DNA of 64,000 bases from Uliginosibacterium flavum (GTDB taxonomy: Bacteria > Pseudomonadota > Gammaproteobacteria > Burkholderiales > Rhodocyclaceae), in the NCBI RefSeq assembly GCF_040566545.1, contig NZ_JBEWZI010000007.1:1-64000 (forward strand). Direction: 5' to 3'. Shown piece by piece: positions 42,946-55,514 of the stretch. How positions within the stretch are numbered: position 1 is the stretch's first letter; each line of letters begins with the position of its first letter. The translations under genes and the position numbers were made by a program. The notes under the pieces are model-generated. The model searched no databases and had not been told where the DNA came from. It saw nothing but the letters and a program-made list of their open reading frames with translations.

Positions 42946-43533
42946 ATGAGCCAGATCGACCCCTTCGTCCTCTTCCAGGAGTGGCTGTCAGAAGCTGAAA
43001 AGACCGAGCCCAACGATCCGAACGCGATGTCCATCGCCTCGGTCGGACCGGACGGCATGCCTTCCGTGCGCATGGTGCTGCTCAAGGGTTTCGACGAGCG
43101 CGGCTTCGTGTTCTACACCAATCTGGAAAGCCAGAAAGGCCAGGAGCTGATCGCGCATCCCAAAGCAGCGCTGTGCTTCCACTGGAAGTCGCTGAAGCGC
43201 CAGGTGCGCGTGGAGGGCGAAGTATCACTGGTCAGTGCTGCAGAAGCAGATGCCTACTACGCGAGCCGCGCCCGCGACTCGCGCATAGGCGCCTGGGCCT
43301 CCAAGCAATCTCAGCCCATGGAAGGGCGTTTCGAGCTGGAGCAACGCGTGGCGAAGTATGCGTTGAAGTTCAACATCGGCGCCATTCCGCGCCCGCCCTT
43401 CTGGAGTGGCTTCCGCATCACGCCGAGTAAAATTGAATTCTGGAAGGACAAACCTTTCCGTCTGCACGAGCGCATCATTTACCGGCGCGAGCCCGGTGCA
43501 GATAACTGGCACACCAGCGTCGTCTTCCCCTGA
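42946..43533 (+). CDS. pdxH: Pyridoxamine 5'-phosphate oxidase
   Basis: A 195-residue protein from the ATG at 42946, 20 bases after the oxidoreductase stop; the frame extends to 42802 in that gene, but the family start is MSQIDPFVLFQEWL. FMN and PLP contact regions are seen as PSVRMVLLKGFDERGFVFYTN and RQVRVEGEVSLVSAAEADAYY. The C-terminal dimer and FMN motif is RPPFWSGFRITPSKIEFWKDKPFRLHERI. It oxidises PNP/PMP to pyridoxal 5'-phosphate, the last step of the vitamin B6 pathway. The stop codon lies in the left arm of a terminator. Confidence 0.93.
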   Translation: MSQIDPFVLFQEWLSEAEKTEPNDPNAMSIASVGPDGMPSVRMVLLKGFDERGFVFYTNLESQKGQELIAHPKAALCFHWKSLKRQVRVEGEVSLVSAAEADAYYASRARDSRIGAWASKQSQPMEGRFELEQRVAKYALKFNIGAIPRPPFWSGFRITPSKIEFWKDKPFRLHERIIYRREPGADNWHTSVVFP

Positions 43534-43572
43534 AATGAAAAATGGCCCGAGGGCCATTTTTCATTTCAGGGA
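43529..43572. terminator. Bidirectional intrinsic terminator between pdxH and the zinc-ribbon gene
   Basis: An almost perfect dyad: CCTGAAATGAAAAATGGCCC, loop GA, then its complement ending TTTTTCATTTCAGG. The GGCCC stem is flanked by A and T runs, so it works in both directions between two convergent genes. The pdxH TGA (43531-43533) is inside the left arm. Confidence 0.85.
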
Positions 43573-43583
43573 CCGATGCCTGC

Positions 43584-44726
43584 TCAGAAAACCGCCCAAA
43601 GCACCACGGTAATGACCAATGCAATGCCGATCAAGGTCGGAGCGCTGAACTTCAAATTCAGTTTCTGCGACTGCTTACGTTCCGACCTGCTCTGTTTGCG
43701 CAGCTGTGATCGCAAGTCATCACGCGATCTGGGCTGCGCAGTCGCAACACTGCTCCGCATCAAGGCCTGCGGCATATTTCCCATGACAGTTGTCGGTGAG
43801 GCGTAGGCAGACGCATCCATCGGAATCAACGGGCGCGGCGACGCACGGCGCATTTCAGTACCGCACACGCGACAACGCGAGCCCGGCGTCTGCCGGTGAC
43901 CACACTGCTCACAACGCACATACTCCACCGCAGTGGCCGGCGCCGGCATCACAATCGGCTTGCTGCTGCGCACGCCAGGAGAAGGCACGACTGCACGCGG
44001 CGCGGGTGCCTGCGCAACCGAACGCAGCGGCGCACTGTAACTGGATTCGCCGACAACCATTCCGGCCATCACGCCATGCGCAGAATCCATCTCTTCTGCA
44101 TAATCAGTCGTACCAGGCAATTCAAATTGGGTCTGTAGCAAGCCTGCGTACGCTTCATCATCATGGCGCCGGAAACCAGCCTGACGCTCTGCGGCCGGCA
44201 CGGAAGCAGCTTTTGGAATGACAATCTGCACCGGAGCAGCGGGTTGGACCGCAGTCTCGACTTCGAGATCAATCTGCATGCCGATACGCGCCAGCTCAAC
44301 CACATAGCGCGTCCCCACATCGGACGGCACGCCACGCTTGAGCACAGCCTTGTCGCCATTGAACATGCGTTCGATTTGTGCCGGTGCAGCCTTGAGCCGC
44401 ACTGCGGCAGCCTTCATCACGGCAGAGCGTTCAAAACCATCGAGAGTCCGGCCCCAGAAGACGATCTTGAAAGTTGCCAGTGCCTGCACGGTCTCAGCTG
44501 CGCGTGGAATCCGCGCCATGCCGGCATCAAGTCCCAGACGATGCAGAACCGTAAGATAGAGACGCCCCGAATCTTCTGTAACGCCTTTTTTCAGAACAAC
44601 GCGTTCACCGCAAAACAGGCGCTCAACCTGCTGGGCATCAAGATTCAGACGGCTTGCCACAGCCTTGCGCACGACTTGCGGATCGTAGCCGTCGAGCAGA
44701 CGACCGCTGAACACTATGCAATACAT
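43584..44726 (-). CDS. Zinc-ribbon, tail-anchored protein with two ~70-residue repeats
   Basis: A 380-residue protein from the ATG at 44726. Residues 1-73 and 86-156 are two copies of one domain: YCIVFSGRLLDGYDPQVVR...VVLKKGV and FKIVFWGRTLDGFERSAVM...AVLKRGV, each with a C-terminal LxxxGxDAG/QID segment. After a Pro/Ala-rich linker, RCEQCGHRQTPGSRCRVCG gives a four-Cys zinc ribbon (C272, C275, C285, C288). The last 20 residues (IGIALVITVVLWAVF) form a single hydrophobic tail anchor. I do not recognise the repeat by name. A paralogue with the same layout follows in the operon direction at 44922-45977. Confidence 0.7.
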   Translation of the reverse strand: MYCIVFSGRLLDGYDPQVVRKAVASRLNLDAQQVERLFCGERVVLKKGVTEDSGRLYLTVLHRLGLDAGMARIPRAAETVQALATFKIVFWGRTLDGFERSAVMKAAAVRLKAAPAQIERMFNGDKAVLKRGVPSDVGTRYVVELARIGMQIDLEVETAVQPAAPVQIVIPKAASVPAAERQAGFRRHDDEAYAGLLQTQFELPGTTDYAEEMDSAHGVMAGMVVGESSYSAPLRSVAQAPAPRAVVPSPGVRSSKPIVMPAPATAVEYVRCEQCGHRQTPGSRCRVCGTEMRRASPRPLIPMDASAYASPTTVMGNMPQALMRSSVATAQPRSRDDLRSQLRKQSRSERKQSQKLNLKFSAPTLIGIALVITVVLWAVF

Positions 44727-44921
44727 TGCCCGCCCCCTTTATTTTTACCCGATATGTATCGAGCTGTTTGCAGCATGGTCCGCACATCACTCACAACCGC
44801 CCATTGGGGCATACGCTAATATGCCCCGCAAAGCCGCTGCCGGCAAGGCTTTAGGCTCCCTCGTGTTGCGGCAAACAGACAAAATAAAGATGGCGCGGCA
44901 CCGCAAAAACCCTTGCGTATG

Positions 44922-45977
44922 TCAGCGGGCGAGCCAATAGATCAACCAGGCCAGAACCAACAGAACGGCCATGATCTTCAAATACGGAAAATCACTCACA
45001 TTCGCCCGCGACGGAACGTCCTGCTGCACCAACTGATCATGCAAAGACTCTATCTGGCGCTTTGGGGCCGGCGCCCGCTCCTGCGGAGTAAACGGCTCGG
45101 CAGGATTCACCAGCGTAGTCGGCGCGATATCCACGAATCGATCCACACGGCCGACATAGGAACGAGGCTTGGGCAATTCGACACCGCACTTGCTGCAGGT
45201 GATGGCATAGGCCTGATAAAAACCACACCGCGGACAATTCAGGTAGCCATCAGCATTGGCGGCAGCAATCCCGACATCACGCGGTTTTGGTCTCAGATCA
45301 CGTACCACAGGTGGAATCGGTATCGGCTCGTCATCGCGCGCCACACTTGAAGACATGTCATAGCCGGAAAATGCGGTGCCAGACAAATCACAAGCGGTTT
45401 GCAAAAGCGCCCCGTACTGTGGGTCATCTTCCTGCGTGCCTGCGGAAGGCAGCATCGGCACGCCTTGCGGGGTGGGTTGCAGCGAGACAGCAGCAAGAGG
45501 CGTGTCTATCTCAAGCTCGATCTGCATGCCAAGCAAAGCCATATCAACAACGATTCGCGCCCCTTGCTCGGCCGTGACGCCACGCTTGAGCACCACCTTT
45601 GCACCACCGAAAACCTGCATCAATTGTGCGGGCGGCACACGCAGACGTTTGGCCGCCGCGGCCATGACGGCCATCCGCTCAAAACCCGGGAGAACCTTAC
45701 CCCAATACACCACTTTGTATTCAGAGGCGGCACTGGGCTCTGGATCTGCGATATCCAGAGGCACCAGAGTGGCGTCCAGGCCGATAGAACGAAGCTCCGC
45801 CATGTAAGCCTTGCAGCTTTCTTCGCTGACGGCCTTTTTCAGCACGACGGTCTGTCCGGAGAACAAACGCTCGATCTGCGCATCTCGCAAACGCAGGCGT
45901 ACGCCAACTTCGAGGCGGACAAACTGCGGATCGAAGCCCTCCAGCAAACGTCCGTTGAACTCTATGCGATACATCAT
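44922..45977 (-). CDS. Paralogue of the zinc-ribbon tail-anchored protein
   Basis: About 351 residues from the ATG at 45977 (a second ATG follows directly), preceded by GAGGGTTCGGGAG; the frame to 46040 lacks support. It has the same architecture as its neighbour: two repeats (YRIEFNGRLLEGFDPQFVR...VVLKKAV and YKVVYWGKVLPGFERMAVM...VVLKRGV), a shared YGALLQT segment, a zinc ribbon CPRCGFYQAYAITCSKCG (C248, C251, C261, C264) and a C-terminal hydrophobic helix (MAVLLVLAWLIYWLA). The zinc-ribbon Cys spacing is identical to the first protein. The similarity shows a tandem gene duplication. Confidence 0.7.
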   Translation of the reverse strand: MMYRIEFNGRLLEGFDPQFVRLEVGVRLRLRDAQIERLFSGQTVVLKKAVSEESCKAYMAELRSIGLDATLVPLDIADPEPSAASEYKVVYWGKVLPGFERMAVMAAAAKRLRVPPAQLMQVFGGAKVVLKRGVTAEQGARIVVDMALLGMQIELEIDTPLAAVSLQPTPQGVPMLPSAGTQEDDPQYGALLQTACDLSGTAFSGYDMSSSVARDDEPIPIPPVVRDLRPKPRDVGIAAANADGYLNCPRCGFYQAYAITCSKCGVELPKPRSYVGRVDRFVDIAPTTLVNPAEPFTPQERAPAPKRQIESLHDQLVQQDVPSRANVSDFPYLKIMAVLLVLAWLIYWLAR

Positions 45978-46133
45978 CTCCCGAACCCTCGAATTTATCC
46001 CGCCGAGCGGAACAGCCCCATGTGCCTGCGGCTTTAGCAATTTTGGTATAGAAAGCGATTATGCCTACGCATAAGCATCCGTGCCTTGTCGTCCCGCAAC
46101 TTCCGACGAACGCAAGAATTAGTAGCACACAAA

Positions 46134-46164
46134 CACAAAAGGCCGCATGACGCGGCCTTTTGTG
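46134..46164. terminator. Intrinsic terminator downstream of gltD
   Basis: Perfect stem CACAAAAGGCCGC, loop ATGAC, then GCGGCCTTTTGTG. It sits 15 bases after the gltD stop on the minus strand, and the arms supply A/T runs on both sides. It separates gltBD from the zinc-ribbon pair. Confidence 0.8.
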
Positions 46165-46178
46165 CAAAAACAGTCAGG

Positions 46179-47663
46179 TCAGCGCGGCAAGACGCTGGCA
46201 CCCATCAGGAAGGCATCGATCTCGCGTGCAGCCTGACGACCCTCGCGGATCGCCCATACCACCAGAGACTGGCCACGACGCGTATCACCCGCAGCGAAAA
46301 CCTTGGCCACGTTGGTGGCGTAGCAGCCCTCACCGTCGGTCGTTGCCTTGGCATTGCCACGTGCGTCCTTCTCGACACCAAAGGCATCCAGTAAACCCGC
46401 CACCGGATTCACAAAGCCCATGGCCAGAAATACAGCCTCGGCTGGAATTTCGCGCTCGGAACCGGCGACTTCACTCATCTTGAACTGGCCGGTTTTTTCA
46501 TCCTTGGCCCATTCGACATTGGCGATGACCATGGACTTGAGCTTGCCGTTCTCACCCTTGAATTCCTTGGTGGTCACAGACCACTCGCGGTTGCAGCCTT
46601 CGTCGTGCGACGAAGAGGTGCGCAGCTTGTTCGGCCAGTAAGGCCAAGTGAGAGATTTGTTTTCCTGTACCGGCGGTTTCGGCATCAGCTCGATCTGCAG
46701 GATGCTGGCGGCGCCCTGACGATTGGAAGTGCCGACGCAGTCCGAACCGGTGTCACCACCACCGATGACAACAACATTCTTGCCGCCCACGGTGAGCTGA
46801 TCCTTGAGCTTGTCGCCCGCATTCACCTTGTTCTGCTGCGGCAGGAATTCCATGGCGTAATACACACCTTCCAGCTCGCGGCCCGGCACCGGCAGATCGC
46901 GCGGAAATTCAGAGCCCGCGGTGATCACCACGGCATCGAAATCCTTGATCAGTTGCTTCGGGCTGATCTTTTCCTTGGCATCGTTGCCAACACCCTTGGG
47001 CAGATCGGCATCGCCGATATACACCGAAGTCTTGAACACCACGCCTTCGCCTTCGAGCTGCTTGGCGCGACGATCAATGATGCTCTTGTCGAGTTTGAAA
47101 TCCGGAATGCCATAGCGCAGCAAACCGCCGACGCGATCACGCTTCTCGAACACGGTCACACTATGGCCAACACGCGCCAATTGCTGAGCAGCGGCCAGAC
47201 CGGCAGGGCCGGAGCCAACCACGGCGATCTTCTTGCCGGTCTTGACTGCAGCCGGCTGCGGTACAACCCAGCCGCTTTCCCAAGCCTTGTCGATGATGGC
47301 GTGCTCGATGGACTTGATGCCCACCGGCGCGGCGTTGATGCCCAAGGTACAAGCAGCTTCACACGGCGCCGGACAGATGCGGCCGGTGAATTCCGGGAAG
47401 TTGTTGGTGGAGTGCAGCACGTCAATCGCCTCACGCCACTTCTGCTTGTACACGAGGTCATTCCAGTCCGGAATGATGTTGTTGACCGGGCAGCCGTTGT
47501 TGCAGAACGGAATGCCGCAATCCATGCAGCGTGCGCCCTGAATCTTGGCCTGGTCATCACTCAGCGCAACGACAAACTCTTTGTAATGCTTCTTGCGCGT
47601 TTCCGCTGCTTCGTAGCCCTCGTCCTGGCGCTCGAACTCAAGAAAGCCTGTAACTTTTCCCAT
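46179..47663 (-). CDS. gltD: Glutamate synthase (NADPH), small subunit
   Basis: About 494 residues from the ATG at 47663, with GAGGAAT ahead of it; the upstream extension overlaps gltB. The N-terminal Fe-S region has CMDCGIPFCNNGCPVNNIIPDWND and CPAPCEAACTLGIN. The FAD-binding segment is IAVVGSGPAGLAAAQQLARVG, and the NADPH site is VVIGGGDTGSDCVG. GltD passes electrons from NADPH to GltB for glutamate formation from glutamine and 2-oxoglutarate. It follows gltB by 25 bases in one operon. Confidence 0.96.
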   Translation of the reverse strand: MGKVTGFLEFERQDEGYEAAETRKKHYKEFVVALSDDQAKIQGARCMDCGIPFCNNGCPVNNIIPDWNDLVYKQKWREAIDVLHSTNNFPEFTGRICPAPCEAACTLGINAAPVGIKSIEHAIIDKAWESGWVVPQPAAVKTGKKIAVVGSGPAGLAAAQQLARVGHSVTVFEKRDRVGGLLRYGIPDFKLDKSIIDRRAKQLEGEGVVFKTSVYIGDADLPKGVGNDAKEKISPKQLIKDFDAVVITAGSEFPRDLPVPGRELEGVYYAMEFLPQQNKVNAGDKLKDQLTVGGKNVVVIGGGDTGSDCVGTSNRQGAASILQIELMPKPPVQENKSLTWPYWPNKLRTSSSHDEGCNREWSVTTKEFKGENGKLKSMVIANVEWAKDEKTGQFKMSEVAGSEREIPAEAVFLAMGFVNPVAGLLDAFGVEKDARGNAKATTDGEGCYATNVAKVFAAGDTRRGQSLVVWAIREGRQAAREIDAFLMGASVLPR

Positions 47664-47688
47664 TTCTAATTCCTCACTCTTTCCGTGC

Positions 47689-52365
<4,677 letters not shown>

Positions 52366-52912
52366 GCTCACACTCCTGAAACTGAAAATCCGCGATCGCG
52401 TAGGCCGAAAGGCATATCTTGCGCAACCATAAGGGTTTGAACTATAGGACGAGCACTCTGCAGCCTCAAGCACAATAAAACAGGGTCAGAGTGCAATTTG
52501 ACTCACGCACCGTCACAGCGCCTTATTATTTAGGGACAGAGTATTTTTGGTGCATTCACAATGCCTTTTGATCCGATCCGATGACGCCTGAAACCTGAAA
52601 CGGACTTGGGCGCGCCGGCATGAGCTGCGATGCGTTGGCCAGGAGGCAACGCTGCAAACCTTTGCTCGCACGGTCAAATCCATGCCATCCGAAGACCCTC
52701 GCCAACACTAGCTCTTCAGGCATCGCCAAAAAGTACCGTTCCGCCAGGCTGACGCAGGTCCGCCGCGAGAGGCTTCATGCATTCAAAAGGAAGGGCGCAA
52801 GCACCGAGTAGAAAAGCAAGTGGCTCAAGCAAGGACAGAAACGCACCGACGCATCAGATTCCGCACAGTTTTCGTACGAATGTTTTGATCGACTTGTGAA
52901 TCATTGAATTTA
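52366..52912. other. gltB upstream region with possible mobile-element relics
   Basis: About 550 bases without a secure gene. The part nearest gltB should hold its promoter. At 52488-52511 GGGTCAGAGTGCAATTTGACTC and at 52530-52552 AGGGACAGAGTATTTTTGGTGC resemble sequences flanking IS200-like/REP-associated transposase genes. A 63-codon frame at 52620-52811 (ending RLHAFKRKGASTE) has no recognisable family and may be a decayed gene. No riboswitch is apparent. Confidence 0.4.
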
Positions 52913-52989
52913 TGGCGCACCCGACACGATTCGAACGTGTGACCCCTGCCTTCGGAGGGCAGTACTCTATCCAGCTGAGCTACGGGTGC
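52913..52989 (-). tRNA. tRNA-Arg (anticodon CCG)
   Basis: The minus strand reads GCACCCG...CGGGTGC as acceptor stem, GCTC..GAGT D-arm, CTGCC-CTCCGAA-GGCAG anticodon arm with anticodon CCG, and a CGTGT-TTCGAAT-type T-arm. It ends in an encoded CCA at 52913-52915. The discriminator base is G. It decodes the Arg codon CGG, which suits a G+C-rich genome. It stands alone, convergent to nothing nearby and divergent from the cytochrome gene. Confidence 0.95.
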
Positions 52990-53107
52990 GTAAGCCACGG
53001 GGAGGTGGCAAGAAGCTTCATCTCTGGCAACTGATGGCCAGCTGCGAGGTGGCGATGATACTGCATGGGCCGTGTAGCCGTCCATGCGCAGCTGCGGCGA
53101 AGGCCGT

Positions 53108-53113
53108 TATAAT
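53108..53113 (+). promoter_or_regulatory. Consensus -10 element upstream of the cytochrome c5 gene
   Basis: A perfect TATAAT about 38 bases before the ATG. The -35 region is not clear. This is the best sigma-70-like element I could see by eye in the window. Confidence 0.5.
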
Positions 53114-53151
53114 CGGGACTTCCAAGCAAAATAATATTGAGAGGCTTTCCC

Positions 53152-53544
53152 ATGATCAAGTTCGCACGCCTGTTGCTGCCTGTAGCCGCCGTCCTGGCAC
53201 TGATGGCTTGTGGCAAGCAGAAAGTAGATGAAGAGAAGACCGCAGAGCTGATCCAGCCTGTCGCGCGCGTCGAACTGGCGGGCGCAGAGCAGAGCTCCGG
53301 GCCGAAATCGGGCGAGCAGATTGCTCAGACGGTTTGCGGTGCCTGCCACACGACTGGCCTGCTGAACTCACCCAAGACCGGTGACAAGGCGGCATGGGCA
53401 CCGCGTATCGCGCAGGGCGTCGAAGTGCTTTACAAAAATTCGATCAACGGCAAAAACCTGATGCCGGCACGTGGTGGCAACCCCGCGCTGAGCGATGACG
53501 AGATGAAGGCTGCGGTGGATTATCTGGTGAAACAAGCCAAGTAA
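53152..53544 (+). CDS. Cytochrome c5-like lipoprotein
   Basis: A 130-residue protein from the ATG at 53152. The N-terminal signal MIKFARLLLPVAAVLALMAC ends in a lipobox (LMAC, C20), so it is probably anchored by lipid in the periplasm. The class I haem site is CGACH (62-66), with Met104 in NGKNLMPARGG as the likely axial ligand. The family carries electrons in respiratory chains. A strong -10 TATAAT lies upstream and a bidirectional terminator lies downstream. Confidence 0.9.
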   Translation: MIKFARLLLPVAAVLALMACGKQKVDEEKTAELIQPVARVELAGAEQSSGPKSGEQIAQTVCGACHTTGLLNSPKTGDKAAWAPRIAQGVEVLYKNSINGKNLMPARGGNPALSDDEMKAAVDYLVKQAK

Positions 53545-53556
53545 GACTTTAGCCTT

Positions 53557-53603
53557 CCAGACGTAAAAAAGGCGACCCGCTGGTCGCCATTTTTACGTCT
53601 GGA
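53557..53603. terminator. Bidirectional intrinsic terminator between cytochrome c5 and grxD
   Basis: A long dyad: CCAGACGTAAAAA-GGCGACC, short loop, GGTCGCC-ATTTTTACGTCTGG. Stem plus A and T runs suit both converging genes. Confidence 0.85.
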
Positions 53604-53609
53604 AAATAC

Positions 53610-53927
53610 TCAGGCGCTAATGCCTTCGAGCAATTTTTGCAGCTCGCCGGACTGATACATTTCCTTGATGATGTCGCTGCCGCCGACGAACTCGCCCTTG
53701 ATGTAGAGCTGCGGAATTGTCGGCCAGCTGGCATATTCCTTGATGCCCTGGCGGATATCGTCGTCAGCCAGCACATTGACCGCGACATAGTTGGTAACGC
53801 CGCACAGCTTCAGAGCCTGAGCAGCTGCAGAGGAGAAACCGCATTGCGGGAAGGTGGGCGTGCCCTTCATGTAAAGCACGACGGGGTTGCTGGTAACGGT
53901 CTGGTGAATCTGGTCTTGGATGCTCAT
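53610..53927 (-). CDS. grxD: Monothiol glutaredoxin (Grx4/GrxD)
   Basis: A 105-residue protein from the ATG at 53927. The monothiol active site is CGFS (C29-S32) in GTPTFPQCGFSSAA, followed by WPTIPQLYIKGEFVGGSDII, the glutathione-binding TVP-like and GG-D segments. GrxD proteins carry 2Fe-2S clusters and help insert Fe-S cofactors. It converges on the cytochrome c5 gene. Confidence 0.95.
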   Translation of the reverse strand: MSIQDQIHQTVTSNPVVLYMKGTPTFPQCGFSSAAAQALKLCGVTNYVAVNVLADDDIRQGIKEYASWPTIPQLYIKGEFVGGSDIIKEMYQSGELQKLLEGISA

Positions 53928-54016
53928 GGGGGGAATCTCCGGCTGCGCGACACTCGGGAAAGGTGTCTATACCCGACTGATTTTATCGGATTTACAGCCC
54001 GGCGCAAAGCCTGTCT

Positions 54017-54859
54017 TTATCCGCCCACGCCGTCCGGTGCCGGCAAGCGCTCAACCAGCAAGGTATAAACCCGGCGGCTATCGGCACGCAGGATCTTGAA
54101 GCTGAAACCATCAATTTCGACACTTTCGTCGCGCGCGGGCATACGGCCAAAATGATGCATGACAAGTCCACCAATGGTGGCTGCGTCCTCGCGCGACATC
54201 TTGCAATCAAAGGCCGCGTTGAAGTCTTCAACTTCGGTCAGCGCCTTAACACGCCAGCGCCCGCCGGGCGTAGGAACAATATTGTCGGCATCCTCATCAA
54301 AGTCGTATTCGTCCTCGATGTCGCCAACAATCTGTTCAAGCACGTCCTCGATAGTGACAAGACCGGAAACGCCACCATACTCGTCAACCACAATGGCCAT
54401 GTGATTACGACTGACGCGAAACTCGCGCAGAAGCAGGTTCAGGCGCTTGGATTCCGGGATGAAGATCGCCGGGCGAATCAGAGCCTGCAGCGTGAGCTCG
54501 GGGTGACGCAGGGCCGGCAGCAAATCTTTGGCCAGCAACACCCCAACCACATCATCCTTGTTCTCGCCCACCACCGGGAAGCGCGAGTGCGAGGTGCGAA
54601 TCGCGAAATCGATCAGCTCGTCGATGCTCTGGTCAATCCGGACAACTTCCATCTGGGCGCGCGGCACCATGACTTCACGTACCGGAATATCCGCCACCTG
54701 CAAAGCGCCTTCGATGATACCCAAGGCATCGGTATCGAAGAGCTGGCGCTGGTGAGCGGCGTGAAGGAGTTCGACGAACTCGGCGCGCTCGTCCGGCTCG
54801 CGGGTCAGGAGCGCGGAGAGGCGATCAAGAATACTGGGGCGGCTACTGGCTGGATCCAT
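54017..54859 (-). CDS. corC: CorC/HlyC-family Mg2+/Co2+ efflux-associated protein
   Basis: A 280-residue protein from the ATG at 54859. Two CBS domains are seen around residues 58-118 (VREVMVPRAQMEVVRIDQS, FPVVGENKDDVVGVLLAKDL) and 125-180 (HMAIVVDEYGGVSGLVTIEDVLEQIVGDI). They are followed by the CorC_HlyC C-terminal domain with RWRVKALTEVEDFNAAF. No N-terminal DUF21 membrane domain is present, as in the CorC type. The gene follows ybeY in the same direction, the usual proteobacterial order. Confidence 0.92.
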   Translation of the reverse strand: MDPASSRPSILDRLSALLTREPDERAEFVELLHAAHQRQLFDTDALGIIEGALQVADIPVREVMVPRAQMEVVRIDQSIDELIDFAIRTSHSRFPVVGENKDDVVGVLLAKDLLPALRHPELTLQALIRPAIFIPESKRLNLLLREFRVSRNHMAIVVDEYGGVSGLVTIEDVLEQIVGDIEDEYDFDEDADNIVPTPGGRWRVKALTEVEDFNAAFDCKMSREDAATIGGLVMHHFGRMPARDESVEIDGFSFKILRADSRRVYTLLVERLPAPDGVGG

Positions 54860-54938
54860 GGTATTGATTGAAGAACCGGGAACGAGTGACTTGCGCTGGC
54901 TACAGCGCCGGGCTCACTCAAACCTCAGCACTCATTGC

Positions 54939-55397
54939 TCAGTCCTTTTCATTTGAGTAAGGGTCAGGATAACCGAGTACAGCAAGAATCGTGCGCTCCT
55001 CGGCCTCCATTTCTTCAGCTTCGGCATCATCCTCATGCTCCCAGCCCTGCAAATGGAGCACGCCATGCACGATCAGGTGGGCACAGTGCGCCTCGACAGT
55101 TTTTTCCTGTGCAGCGGCCTCCTCTTGCACCACAGACCAGCACAAGACCAGATCGCCAAGCAGAACCGGTTCGGCCTCGTACGGGAAAGACAGCACGTTG
55201 GTCGCGTAATCTTTGCCGCGATATTCTGCATTCAGCGCACGCCCTTCCGCGCTCTCCACAAAGCGCACGGTCAGCTGGGCAGCGCCCGGCTCGGCGGCAC
55301 GGATCCAGCGACGCAGCTGGGCGCGGTCAGGTAAGCCCGCGTCTTGCAGGGCGTATTGCACGCTGAGATTGAGGCGACGCGGCGGAGTAGCAGACAT
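54939..55397 (-). CDS. ybeY: Endoribonuclease YbeY (rRNA maturation factor)
   Basis: A 152-residue protein from the ATG at 55397. The zinc-binding H-x3-H-x5-H motif is HGVLHLQGWEH near residues 114-124, and RGKDYATNVLSFPYE is the conserved central segment. YbeY acts in 16S rRNA 3'-end processing and ribosome quality control. Its gene sits just before corC. Confidence 0.95.
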   Translation of the reverse strand: MSATPPRRLNLSVQYALQDAGLPDRAQLRRWIRAAEPGAAQLTVRFVESAEGRALNAEYRGKDYATNVLSFPYEAEPVLLGDLVLCWSVVQEEAAAQEKTVEAHCAHLIVHGVLHLQGWEHEDDAEAEEMEAEERTILAVLGYPDPYSNEKD

Positions 55398-55465
55398 AGT
55401 CAGGAGATAAAAACGAGTGAGCGATCTTCAGGCATCAATGCCTCGCAAGTCAATCCGGACAAAAA

Positions 55466-55489
55466 CAAAAGGGCCGCCTGTGCGACCCT
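55466..55489 (-). terminator. Intrinsic terminator after the solute-binding protein gene
   Basis: On the minus strand AGGGTCGC-ACAG-GCGGCCCT is followed by TTTGTTTTT. One U-G pair is in the stem. It starts about 25 bases after the stop at 55515. Confidence 0.75.
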
Positions 55490-55514
55490 TCCTGTTACGG
55501 CGTGACTACCCGAT

